Shown here: in pieces, positions 27,694-35,691 of the stretch
How positions within the stretch are numbered: the first letter of the stretch is position 1
Layout: every line of letters starts with the position of its first letter
Assembly: GCA_050331395.1 (NCBI GenBank)
Contig: JBHJGX010000015.1
Location: 1 to 64,000, forward strand
Length of the DNA: 64,000 bases
Origin: Thermohalobaculum sp050331395
Lineage (GTDB): Bacteria; Pseudomonadota; Alphaproteobacteria; Rhodobacterales; Rhodobacteraceae
Reading direction: 5' to 3'
Translations under genes and position numbers: made by a program
Notes under the pieces: generated by a model
Told to the model about the DNA's origin: nothing
The model's input: only the letters and a program-made list of their open reading frames with translations
Databases searched by the model: none

Positions 27694-28356
27694 TCAGAGC
27701 GCCATTTCGCGCAGGTCGTCAGCGGTCTTGAGCGGCGCGGAGGTGCCGGCCAACACGTCCTCCACGCGCACGCCGGGGCCCGTTTCCCGGAGCACGAGGC
27801 CCTCGTCGGTCGGCTCGATAACCGCAAGCTCGGTCACGATCAACGACACCCGCCGGGTCGCCGTGAGCGGGAGCGCACAGTCCGGCACGATCTTGGGCGT
27901 GCCCCGGTTGGTGTGCGCCATGGCGACGATCACGCGTTTGGCGCCCGCCACCAGATCCATCGCGCCGCCCATGCCGGGCACCATCTTGCCGGGGATCATC
28001 CAATTGGCGAGCCGGCCGGACGCGTCCACTTGCAGGCCGCCGAGCACGGTCATGTCGAGATGCCCGCCGCGGATCAGGCCGAAGGAGATCGCGCTGTCGA
28101 TCGACGCGGCGCCCGGCACAGCGGTGACGAAGCCGCCGCCCGCATCGGTCAGATCCGGGTCTTCCATTCCCTCGGGCGGGCGCTCGCCGAGACCGATGAT
28201 CCCGTTCTCAGACTGGAAGAACACGCCGTAGTCGCGCGGGATGAAGTTGGCGACCATGGTTGGCAGGCCGATGCCGAGATTGACCAACATGCCGGGCCGG
28301 ACCTCTTGGGCGACCCGCCGAGCGATGATCTCTTTGGCGTCCATTGGTTCGGTCAT
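27694..28356 (-). CDS. scoB: 3-oxoacid CoA-transferase subunit B
   Basis: Beta subunit of a succinyl-CoA:3-ketoacid (or acetoacetate) CoA-transferase. 220 residues with LVNLGIGLPTMVANF, the catalytic glutamate in FFQSENGIIGLG, GGHLDMTVLGGLQVD, GKMVPGMGGAMDLVAGA and PLTATRRVSLIVTELAVIE. The start overlaps the subunit A stop (ATGA). The alternative identity, 3-oxoadipate CoA-transferase (pcaJ), cannot be excluded from sequence alone, but no aromatic catabolism genes are near. Confidence 0.9.
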   Translation of the reverse strand: MTEPMDAKEIIARRVAQEVRPGMLVNLGIGLPTMVANFIPRDYGVFFQSENGIIGLGERPPEGMEDPDLTDAGGGFVTAVPGAASIDSAISFGLIRGGHLDMTVLGGLQVDASGRLANWMIPGKMVPGMGGAMDLVAGAKRVIVAMAHTNRGTPKIVPDCALPLTATRRVSLIVTELAVIEPTDEGLVLRETGPGVRVEDVLAGTSAPLKTADDLREMAL

Positions 28357-29009
28357 GCGGCCCTCTCGAGAATGTGATCGACGAGGACGCCCGGGGTCTT
28401 CACCTGATCGGGCGGGATCACGCCCACCGGCACGATCTCACGTGCCTCGGCGATCACCACATCGGCCGCCATCGCCATGATCGGATTGAAGTTATGTGCT
28501 GTGAGCGAATAATCGAGATTGCCGATATAATCCGCCTGTTTCGCGCCGATCAGGGCGAAGTCTGCGCGGATCGGCAATTCGACCAAGTATGTCTTGCCCT
28601 CGATTTCGATGGTCTGCTTGCCCTCGGCAGCCCGGGTGCCGACGCCGGTCGCGGTCAGGACGCCGCCGAGGCCAACGCCTCCCGCGCGGATCCGCTCGAC
28701 GAGCGAGCCTTGGGGGACGAGGTCGACCTCGATCTCGCCGGCCAGCATTTTCTTCTGGGTCTCGGGATTGAGGCCGATATGGGTCGTGACGAGGCGGGCG
28801 ACGGCGCCGGCCGAGATCAGCTTCCCGATGCCGTCATTCGGCCGGCAGCTGTCGTTCGCGATCACCGTCAAGCCCCGGCGTCCGGCCGCCGCCAGCGCGC
28901 CGATCAGCCGGTGCGGCGATCCGACGCCCATGAACCCGCCGATCAGCAACGACGCACCGTCGGGCACGAGCGCCACCGCCATCTCGAGCGAAATCGCCGA
29001 TTTCATCAT
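28353..29009 (-). CDS. scoA: 3-oxoacid CoA-transferase subunit A
   Basis: Alpha subunit partner of scoB, 218 residues, with GASLLIGGFMGVGSPHRLI (CoA-binding glycine-rich motif), LTVIANDSC, GLNPETQKKM, VDLVPQGSLVERIRAGG and the C-terminal VGVIPPDQVKTPGVLVDHI. The start is at 29009. Together the two subunits interconvert acetoacetate and acetoacetyl-CoA, linking ketone bodies and polyhydroxybutyrate turnover to the TCA cycle. It is divergent from the small membrane protein gene at 29105. Confidence 0.9.
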   Translation of the reverse strand: MMKSAISLEMAVALVPDGASLLIGGFMGVGSPHRLIGALAAAGRRGLTVIANDSCRPNDGIGKLISAGAVARLVTTHIGLNPETQKKMLAGEIEVDLVPQGSLVERIRAGGVGLGGVLTATGVGTRAAEGKQTIEIEGKTYLVELPIRADFALIGAKQADYIGNLDYSLTAHNFNPIMAMAADVVIAEAREIVPVGVIPPDQVKTPGVLVDHILERAA

Positions 29010-29104
29010 TGCTCAACCCTCAGTGAGCGGCCGATCGAGCCGCCTGAGCGGATTGACTTTGGGCCGGGCTCTCCACGTTAAGGGTATAACCTTGGAGGTG
29101 ACTG

Positions 29105-29359
29105 ATGTCGACGGATCCGAACCAATCCGCAGCGTCCGGCGCGACAGACCAGCCGGAGCAGCCGGCCGCGTCGCAGGCCCAACCCGGTCAATTGTCCGAA
29201 TCGGGCGAACGCTTCGGCGTCTTCTACGAGATATTCGAAGCCGGCTTTCGGTCGCGATCGGCCCTCTGGCTCGAGCGTGCGGCGCTGGCGTTCATGGCCC
29301 TCGTCTTCGTCTTGCTGGTCTATGAGGCGATCACCTATCGGCTCGCCCTCATGGAGTGA
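29105..29359 (+). CDS. Small single-span membrane protein, unknown
   Basis: 84 residues. The N-terminal third is Gln/Ala/Pro/Ser-rich and disordered (SAASGATDQPEQPAASQAQP), then a soluble helix (SGERFGVFYEIFEAGFRSRS) and one membrane segment (LALAFM to LLVYEAITYRL, about residues 58-80). The ATG at 29105 has a strong GGAGG site. It is divergent from scoA. No family was recognised. Confidence 0.65.
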   Translation: MSTDPNQSAASGATDQPEQPAASQAQPGQLSESGERFGVFYEIFEAGFRSRSALWLERAALAFMALVFVLLVYEAITYRLALME

Positions 29360-29444
29360 AGCCGGCCGGGCACATCGCCAAAGGCGCAATCACCCGGACG
29401 AGAATGCATCGGATGCGAGGCAGGTCGATGGCCGTGGGACGGGC

Positions 29445-29458
29445 TTGATCCGAATCAA
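29445..29458 (+). promoter_or_regulatory. Perfect FNR/FnrL box upstream of the VIT1/CCC1 gene
   Basis: TTGAT-CCGA-ATCAA matches the FNR consensus TTGAT-N4-ATCAA at every defined position. It is centred about 64 bp before the ATG at 29516, a suitable distance for an activator or repressor of that promoter. Confidence 0.75.
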
Positions 29459-29515
29459 AGCCGGTCGGCCGCGAAGGGCCGAACCTGGTCGGATCGAGAC
29501 CGAAGGAGGCAAGCG

Positions 29516-30241
29516 ATGGACGCCGTCGGAACCGGCCTGGCCCGGCGCCCCGCGCCTCGTCCGCTCGCACTGTCGCTCCGAGAGATCGTCTATGGTGGCA
29601 ATGACGGGATCGTAACGACCTTTGCGGTCGTGGCGGGGTTTGCCGGGGCCGGTGCGGGAGAGACGGTGGCGATAGGATCGGTGGCCGTCTTGCTATTCGG
29701 CCTGGCCAATCTCTTCGCCGACGCGACCTCCATGGGCCTCGGCGCCTATCTCTCCGGACGCGCCGAACACGACGTTTATGCGGTGGAGCACCGGCGCCTG
29801 ACCGCCGAGATTGCTGGCGACGCGGCAGCCTGCGCGGGCGAAGCGACCGATCGCCTTATCGACCGCGGCCTTTCCCCAGACGATGCAGCCGCGATCGCGC
29901 GGGTTTTTGCGCGCAACCCGGCCCTCCTCGCCGAGACGCTGATGCGCGAGCGTGCGGGGCTCGGGCGCCCCGATGATAGATCGCCGGCGCGGGCGGGGCT
30001 CGTCACCTTCGCGAGTTTCCTCGCCTTCGGCACGATCCCGCTCGCCCCCTATCTCGGGGGTGTGGTCCCGACGGTCGCTTTTCCGCTTGCGATTGGCGCC
30101 ACCTTCGCGGCCCTCGCCGCTCTCGGAACGCTCCGCTGGCGGGTCACCGGCGGCCCGGCAGGTCGGGCCATCGCCGAGACCCTCGCGGTCGGCGGGGTCT
30201 GCGCGGTCGTCGCCTTCGCTGTGGGGCTGGCGTTTCGCTGA
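29516..30241 (+). CDS. VIT1/CCC1 family iron/manganese transporter
   Basis: 241 residues. Family motifs: REIVYGGNDGIVTTFAVVAGFAGAG (first helix with the conserved G-G-N-D-G), LANLFADATSMGLGAYLS (second helix), the cytoplasmic insert with acidic residues (about 90-150), then three C-terminal helices (LVTFASFLAFGTIPL, FPLAIGATFAALAALG, LAVGGVCAVVAFAVGLAF). Such proteins move Fe(II) or Mn(II) out of the cytoplasm. The ribosome binding site is AAGGAGG before ATG 29516. A perfect FNR box lies about 60 bp upstream, which suggests control by oxygen or iron-sulfur status. Confidence 0.88.
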   Translation: MDAVGTGLARRPAPRPLALSLREIVYGGNDGIVTTFAVVAGFAGAGAGETVAIGSVAVLLFGLANLFADATSMGLGAYLSGRAEHDVYAVEHRRLTAEIAGDAAACAGEATDRLIDRGLSPDDAAAIARVFARNPALLAETLMRERAGLGRPDDRSPARAGLVTFASFLAFGTIPLAPYLGGVVPTVAFPLAIGATFAALAALGTLRWRVTGGPAGRAIAETLAVGGVCAVVAFAVGLAFR

Positions 30242-30308
30242 GGTGCCGCCGGGGTGACAGCACCGGGCGCGGCTCCTAGGATCTGACCCGAGGCAAAAGG
30301 GGGCGACA

Positions 30309-31679
30309 ATGACGCTGTGTGAGCCCATTCACGTGATCGGCGGCGGCATGGCAGGCTGCGAGGCGGCCTGGGCGGCGGCGAATGCCGGCGTGCCGGTGGT
30401 GCTGCACGAGATGCGGCCCGAGCGCGGGACCCACGCCCATCAGACGGACGGCCTGGCCGAGCTCGTCTGCTCGAACTCGTTCCGCTCGGACGACGACGAG
30501 ACAAATGCGGTCGGCCTTTTGCATTGGGAGATGCGGGCGGCGGGCTCGATCCTGATGGACTGCGCAGGGCCCGCGGCGGTGCCCGCGGGCGGCGCGCTGG
30601 CCGTCGACCGCGACGCGTTTTCCGCCGCCGTCACCCGGCGGATCGAGGCCCATCCGCTCATCACGCTGGCACGCGGCGAGATCGCGGGGCTCCCGCCAGA
30701 GGACTGGTCGAGCGTCATCGTCGCCACCGGCCCGCTCACTTCCGCCCCGCTCGCCGAGGCGATCCGGGCGCTCACAGGCGAGGACGCCCTCGCCTTCTTC
30801 GACGCCATCGCTCCCATCGTCTATGCAGACAGCGTCGATCTGTCGAAGGCGTGGTTTCAGTCGCGCTACGACAAAGGCGAGACCGAGGACGAGCGGACGG
30901 CCTATCTCAATTGCCCGATGGACCGTGCGCAATACGAGGCGTTTATCGACGCGCTCCTCGCTGCGCCCAAGACCGAGTTCAAGGAATGGGAGGGCACGCC
31001 CTATTTCGAAGGTTGCCTGCCCATCGAGGTGATGGCGGCGCGCGGACGCGAGACGCTGCGGTATGGGCCGCTAAAGCCCGTCGGGCTGACAAACCCGCAT
31101 GCACCGGGTGAGAAGCCTTATGCGGTCGTCCAGCTCCGTCGCGAGAACAGGCACGGCACGCTCTACAACCTTGTGGGCTTCCAAACCAAGATGAAGTACG
31201 GGGCGCAAGCCGATGTTTTGGCGTGCATTCCAGGGCTTGAAGCTGCGCGCTTTGCGCGGCTCGGCGGGATCCATCGCAACACGTTTTTGAACAGTCCGCG
31301 GCTGCTCGACGCCCTGATGCGGCTTCGCGCGATGCCGAGACTGCGCTTTGCGGGACAGATCACCGGGGTCGAGGGCTATGTGGAGTCGGGCGCGATGGGG
31401 CTTCTCGCCGGGCGCTTCGCCGCGGCCGAGCGGCTGGGGCGCACCCCTGCCCCGCCGCCGCCCACGACCGCGATGGGAGCGCTGCTCGCCCACATCACCG
31501 GCGGCGCGGAGGCCGAGACATTCCAGCCGATGAACGTGAATTTCGGTCTTTTCCCGCCGCTCGAGGAGGCGCGGAAGGGCCGCCGGGGCAAACGCGAGCG
31601 GGCGCTCTGCTATACCGGGCGGGCGAAATCGGCTCTGGCCGAGTGGCTGGCGGAGGCCCCGGCGCTCGCCGCTCAGTAA
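30309..31679 (+). CDS. trmFO: Methylenetetrahydrofolate-tRNA-(uracil-5-)-methyltransferase TrmFO
   Basis: Flavoenzyme that makes m5U54 in the T-loop of tRNA using methylenetetrahydrofolate. 456 residues: FAD-binding IHVIGGGMAGCEAAWAAANAGVPVVLHEMRP, SNSFRSDD, RYDKGETEDERTAYLNCPMD, EFKEWEGTPYFEGCLPIEVMA, GRETLRYGPLKPVGL, LYNLVGFQTKMKYGAQ, QITGVEGYVESGAMGL and the C-terminal MNVNFGLFPP. It shares its folate cofactor with GlyA, also in this window. Starts at ATG 30309. Confidence 0.96.
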   Translation: MTLCEPIHVIGGGMAGCEAAWAAANAGVPVVLHEMRPERGTHAHQTDGLAELVCSNSFRSDDDETNAVGLLHWEMRAAGSILMDCAGPAAVPAGGALAVDRDAFSAAVTRRIEAHPLITLARGEIAGLPPEDWSSVIVATGPLTSAPLAEAIRALTGEDALAFFDAIAPIVYADSVDLSKAWFQSRYDKGETEDERTAYLNCPMDRAQYEAFIDALLAAPKTEFKEWEGTPYFEGCLPIEVMAARGRETLRYGPLKPVGLTNPHAPGEKPYAVVQLRRENRHGTLYNLVGFQTKMKYGAQADVLACIPGLEAARFARLGGIHRNTFLNSPRLLDALMRLRAMPRLRFAGQITGVEGYVESGAMGLLAGRFAAAERLGRTPAPPPPTTAMGALLAHITGGAEAETFQPMNVNFGLFPPLEEARKGRRGKRERALCYTGRAKSALAEWLAEAPALAAQ

Positions 31680-31768
31680 GCCGCGAGACCGCCCGCGTGG
31701 TCACCCGTCGGCCGCCCGTTGACCGCCAGCTGCGGCGCCCGGGGTGACATCTTCCTGTCATATGTTAA

Positions 31769-31792
31769 TTTGCGACCGCAACATGTCGCAAA
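31769..31792. promoter_or_regulatory. Perfect 8-bp inverted repeat upstream of the methyltransferase
   Basis: TTTGCGAC, 8-nt spacer, GTCGCAAA, ending 21 bp before the ATG at 31814, inside a locally A+T-rich stretch (TATGTTAATT at 31761). The symmetry and position fit an operator for a dimeric repressor or activator. It could also form a weak hairpin in the mRNA. Confidence 0.5.
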
Positions 31793-31813
31793 CGGCGCAT
31801 GAGGGAGAGACCC

Positions 31814-32455
31814 ATGACCGACGACGAAGCACGAAGACACGACGACGAGGTTGGGCTTAATACCGTCTACACGGTGAGCGGACCGGAAGAGGCGCAAGGC
31901 TTTTACGACAAGTGGGCGCCCGGCTATGACGCAGAGGTAAAGGCGAGCGGCTATATCACGCCGAAGCGCTGTGCCGACGCGCTCGCCCAGCTTGCGTCTC
32001 TGCCCTGGGCGCCGATCATGGATCTCGCCTGCGGGACCGGTCTCTCCGGCGCTGCGCTCAAAGCGGCCGGCTTTGAGTGCATCGACGGGTTCGACCTCTC
32101 GGAGGCCATGCTGGAGCAAGCCCGTACCAAAGAAGTCTATCGCACGCTCGCTGTGGCGGATCTCTCGAAACCACTCGAAATCGACGACAACATCTATCAA
32201 AATGCGGCCGCAATCGGGTGTATCTCGCCGGAGTACATGCCCGCGACGGTGATCGACGAAATCTTGTCGAAATTGCCGACAGGCGGGTGCCTCGTCTTTT
32301 CCGTGAATGACCATGCGGCTGCAGATGGCACGATCGCCGGGCGGATCATGGAGCTGACCGACTGCGGCGCGGCGGATCTGATGTTCAGCGAATACGGCGA
32401 GCATCTGCCGGAGATCGGTCTCCGCGCCACGGTCTATGTGTTGCGCAAGCGCTGA
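31814..32455 (+). CDS. Class I SAM-dependent methyltransferase
   Basis: 213 residues with a Rossmann methyltransferase fold: motif I IMDLACGTGLSGAALKAAG (SAM-binding glycine-rich loop), motif II IDGFDLSEAMLEQAR, then a region corresponding to motif III (LAVADLSKPLEI) and a late beta strand VYVLRKR. The N-terminal VYTVSGPEEAQGFYDKWAPGYDAEVKASGY resembles the bacterial Williams-Beuren-region (WBSCR27-like) methyltransferases. The substrate is unknown. The ATG at 31814 has a GGGAGAG site, better than the ATG at 31799. An inverted repeat stands just upstream. Confidence 0.85.
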   Translation: MTDDEARRHDDEVGLNTVYTVSGPEEAQGFYDKWAPGYDAEVKASGYITPKRCADALAQLASLPWAPIMDLACGTGLSGAALKAAGFECIDGFDLSEAMLEQARTKEVYRTLAVADLSKPLEIDDNIYQNAAAIGCISPEYMPATVIDEILSKLPTGGCLVFSVNDHAAADGTIAGRIMELTDCGAADLMFSEYGEHLPEIGLRATVYVLRKR

Positions 32456-32505
32456 GCGGCGTCGCCCCGGCGTCGTGATCTGCACTCCCCGGCATCATCG
32501 TCCCG

Positions 32506-33306
32506 TCACCAACGTCCCGTCATCGCCGGCCAGATGAGCCGCAGCGCGCCGGGATGCGGGCGCGAAGGCCCGCGCTCGACCATCCGTTGCGGATCCGCGA
32601 GCGTCTCCGCCGCGCGCCTTTCCGCCTCGGCGAGCGGGAGATAGAGCGGCGTCAGGACCCGTGGCGTGGCGGATCGCCGGGTGCGCGCATCGGCCACGTC
32701 CGCCCGCGTCTCGCGCGCAAGCCGTGCCAGCGTGTCGGGATCCGACGACGGCAAGAGCGGCGTCCCCGCGCGGGCGAGCGCAGCCGCGGTCCGGAGCAAA
32801 AACGCCCGTCCCATGGCCTGTGCGGCCGGCCCGGCCGTATCGGATGGCGGACAGCCGAGCGCCGCCGTCCCGGCCCGGATCCAGCCGCCGAAGCGCGCCT
32901 CCGCCCATCTGGCGAGATCGACGAGCGGGGCGCCGAGCTCCATCTCCCGCGCGTCGATCATCGCCTCGAGCGCGGGGCGCGGCGGCGCTGTCTCGGCAAT
33001 GAGCCTGGCAAGCGGCTCGGCCACCTCATGCGCCCGCGGCGGTTGTCCGTCATAGGCCTCTGCCACCCGGTCCCGCCAGAACTGGAGCCGCATCTGTGCG
33101 AGAAGCGGTCCGGTATCCGCGGCCTTGCGAGCCGCATGTTCGGCGCGGCTGAGCTCGATATCGAAGGCCGTCAGGGTCATGAGCCGCGCCCGCCCGGGCT
33201 CCGGCGCGAAGAGCAGACAGGCAAAAAGCGCCGGATCGAACCGCTGTACCAGATCGGCCGGGGCGAATGGTTCGCTTCCCCCTGTCATTGTCTTCGTCGC
33301 GGTCAT
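32506..33306 (-). CDS. Squalene/phytoene synthase family protein (NDUFAF6-like)
   Basis: 266 residues. The fold is the all-helical isoprenoid synthase: QRFDPALFACLLFAPEPGRARLMTLTAFDIELSRAEHAARK, MRLQFWRDRVAEAYDGQPPRAHEVAEPLARLI, ALEAMIDAREME. The two DxxxD metal motifs of true phytoene synthase are only partly recognisable (IDARE at the first), so the protein may be a catalytically altered homologue, as in the complex I assembly factor NDUFAF6. The start at ATG 33306 is used. It is divergent from the acetyltransferase remnant at 33353. Confidence 0.8.
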   Translation of the reverse strand: MTATKTMTGGSEPFAPADLVQRFDPALFACLLFAPEPGRARLMTLTAFDIELSRAEHAARKAADTGPLLAQMRLQFWRDRVAEAYDGQPPRAHEVAEPLARLIAETAPPRPALEAMIDAREMELGAPLVDLARWAEARFGGWIRAGTAALGCPPSDTAGPAAQAMGRAFLLRTAAALARAGTPLLPSSDPDTLARLARETRADVADARTRRSATPRVLTPLYLPLAEAERRAAETLADPQRMVERGPSRPHPGALRLIWPAMTGRW

Positions 33307-33352
33307 GGGAGCGGCATAGCACCGACCGGGCCGCGTTGCAGGAGAATATCGG

Positions 33353-34039
33353 ATGACGGGAACGCATGCGGCGCCGGCTTCGGTTCGCAGGCTCGCGATG
33401 GGGGCGAGCACCGCCGAATTGGCCGCTCGCCTGACCCGCGCGCTCGGCCCCGGGGCGGCGATGCGGGTGCAAGAATGGGTCGAGGGCGAGATCGACACCG
33501 TGGGCGATGCGGCAATCGCGGCACGGTTTGCCGGGCATTTCGGCCGGTTCGACCTGCCGCCCGCGGCCTATGCGCCGCGGCTCGTCGTCACCGAGAGGGC
33601 GGCGGTCTTGGGCGGTATCCGGTTCAAGGGGGGCGATCCGGACCGGCCGTTCGTCGACGTGACCGCCCATGACGGTGAGATCGTTGCCGTTGCCGCTGTG
33701 GTCGCCGCCGAATGGCGGGCATTCCGGCCGCAGGCGCTGCGGATCCTCGGGCCCGTGGCGCCGCCTGGGCCCTTTGTCACCGACCAGAGCGTGCATGCGG
33801 CGCCCGTCCGCGCGCCCGCCTTTCGCGGACGCGGTCTCGCCGCGCGGGCGTAAGGAACATTGGCGGCACTCCTCGCGTCAAAACGCCCAGAGACGCTGCT
33901 CCTCGGCACGATCGACGCGGTCAACGACGCCTCGCGCCGGAGCGCCGAGCGGGCCGGACGCCCGGGCCTCGCGGCCTATGCTTTCCTGCCGCTCGGGGTC
34001 TCCTGCGAAGGCGCCACGCCCGCGCGCACCAGCCGGTAG
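33353..34039 (+). pseudogene. GNAT acetyltransferase remnant (internal loss plus in-frame TAA)
   Basis: A start at 33353 opens 166 codons, then TAA at 33851-33853. Reading straight on in the same frame gives 62 more residues (TLAALLASKRPETLLLGTID, AVNDASRRSAERAGR, AYAFLPLG) up to TAG at 34037-34039, which is a clear GNAT C terminus. Before the stop, RGRGLAARA looks like the acetyl-CoA loop. However, the beta4 strand and the preceding segment are missing between DQSVHAAPV and AFRGRGLAARA, as I recall relatives of about 300 residues. The last 64 bp overlap the 3' end of cimA on the other strand. Two separate lesions favour a decaying gene over a single sequencing error. Confidence 0.6.
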
Positions 34040-35691
34040 ACAACCGCGTCTTCGAGCGCCTGGAACGACGCGTCCACGATATTCGCCGAGACGCCGAGCG
34101 TCGACCAGCGCCGACCCTCGCCATCGACGCTGTCGAGGAGCACGCGCGTCACCGCCTCCGTTCCCTGACCGATGATCCGCACTTTGAAGTCGACGAGACG
34201 GATGTCCTCGATAAAGGCTTGATACCGGCCGAGATCCTTGCGGAGCGCCCGGGAGAGCGCGTTGACGGGGCCCTGGTCTTCGCGGCTGACAGGATCGATG
34301 GATTCGGAGGCCGAAATCATCCGCTCGCCGTCGAGATGGACAACCACCACCGCCTCGGACGCGGTCACCCGCTCGCCGACCGCATTGAAGCGCCGCTCGA
34401 CCGAGACGCGATAGCGGTCCACCTCGAAGAACCGAGGCAGGAGATCGAGATGGCGCCGGGCCAAAAGCTCGAAGCTCGCCGCCGCTTGGTCATAGGCAAA
34501 GCCCTGGTCCTCGCGGGCCTTTACCTCGGCCAGCAGCGGCCCGAGGCGCGGATCCTCCCGGGCGACCTCGATCCCGGCCTCGGACAGCCGGCGGAGCAAG
34601 TTCGACCGCCCCGCCTGGTTCGACATCGGGATCACGCGGACATTGCCGACCGCCTCGGGCGGGACGTGCTCGTAGGTCGTCGGATCCTTGAGGATCGCCG
34701 AGGCATGGAGACCCGCTTTGTGGGCAAAGGCGGCCGAGCCCACATAGGGCGCATGGCGGTCCGGCTGGCGGTTCAGGATCTCGTCAAGCAGGATCGACAC
34801 CCGGCGAAGATCGGCCAGCCCCTCGAGGTCGACCCCGGTCTCGAAGCGCCGCGCATAGGCGGGTTTCAGCAAAAGCGTCGGGATGATCGAGCAGAGGTTC
34901 GCATTGCCGCAGCGCTCGCCGAGGCCGTTCAGCGTGCCCTGGATCTGGCGGGCGCCCGCTTCGACGGCGGCGAGGCTGTTGGCCACCGCCTGCTCGGTGT
35001 CGTTGTGGGTGTGGATGCCGACCCGCGAGCCCGGGATCCGCGCGCAGACCACCGCGGTGATCTCGGCGATTTCGTGGGGGAGCGTGCCGCCATTCGTGTC
35101 GCAAAGCACGACCCAAGCCGCGCCGCCCTCCACCGCCTCGTCGAGGCAGGCGAGCGCATAGTCCGGGTTTGCCTTGAAGCCGTCAAAGAAATGCTCCGCA
35201 TCGAAGAGCGCCTCGCGGCCGAGGGCCACCAGATGCGCAAGGCTCTCGCGGATGTTCCGCCGGTTTTCCTCGAGCGTGATCCCGAGCGCGCGCTCCACAT
35301 GGAAGTCATGGGTCTTGCCGACGAGACAGACGGCCGGCGTGCGGGCGTTCACCACCTCGGCGAGCACGTCGTCATTCGCAGCCGAGCGCCCTGCCCGCTT
35401 GGTCATGCCGAAGGCCGTCAGCCGCGCGCGGGTCCGGGGGGCGCGGGCGAAGAACTCGCTATCGGTCGGGTTCGCCCCCGGCCAGCCGCCCTCGATATGG
35501 TCGATCCCGAGCCGGTCGAGCGCCTCTAGGATCTTCAGCTTGTCCGCGACCGAGAAATCGACGCCTTGGGTCTGCTGGCCGTCGCGCAGCGTCGTGTCGA
35601 AGAGCCAGAGCCGCTCGCGGGCGGCGGGCGCGGCCGGGTTCGGCGTGGCCGGGACCGTGTCCGGACGACCGGCGGGATCGGTGAGCGTCAT
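33976..35691 (-). CDS. cimA: (R)-citramalate synthase
   Basis: Condenses pyruvate with acetyl-CoA to citramalate for isoleucine synthesis without threonine. 571 residues: HMGL-like barrel with FDTTLRDGQQTQGVDFSVADK, metal ligands in HTHNDTEQAVANSLAAVEAGA, QGTLNGLGERCGNANL, and the C-terminal LeuA dimer/allosteric domain (RRFNAVGERVTASEAVVVV, VSANIVDASFQALED). The related HMGL enzymes isopropylmalate and homocitrate synthase are less likely given the length and TDSEFFARAP-type motifs. The start overlaps the cysS stop (ATGA), so the two are one unit. Confidence 0.92.
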   Translation of the reverse strand: MTLTDPAGRPDTVPATPNPAAPAARERLWLFDTTLRDGQQTQGVDFSVADKLKILEALDRLGIDHIEGGWPGANPTDSEFFARAPRTRARLTAFGMTKRAGRSAANDDVLAEVVNARTPAVCLVGKTHDFHVERALGITLEENRRNIRESLAHLVALGREALFDAEHFFDGFKANPDYALACLDEAVEGGAAWVVLCDTNGGTLPHEIAEITAVVCARIPGSRVGIHTHNDTEQAVANSLAAVEAGARQIQGTLNGLGERCGNANLCSIIPTLLLKPAYARRFETGVDLEGLADLRRVSILLDEILNRQPDRHAPYVGSAAFAHKAGLHASAILKDPTTYEHVPPEAVGNVRVIPMSNQAGRSNLLRRLSEAGIEVAREDPRLGPLLAEVKAREDQGFAYDQAAASFELLARRHLDLLPRFFEVDRYRVSVERRFNAVGERVTASEAVVVVHLDGERMISASESIDPVSREDQGPVNALSRALRKDLGRYQAFIEDIRLVDFKVRIIGQGTEAVTRVLLDSVDGEGRRWSTLGVSANIVDASFQALEDAVVYRLVRAGVAPSQETPSGRKA

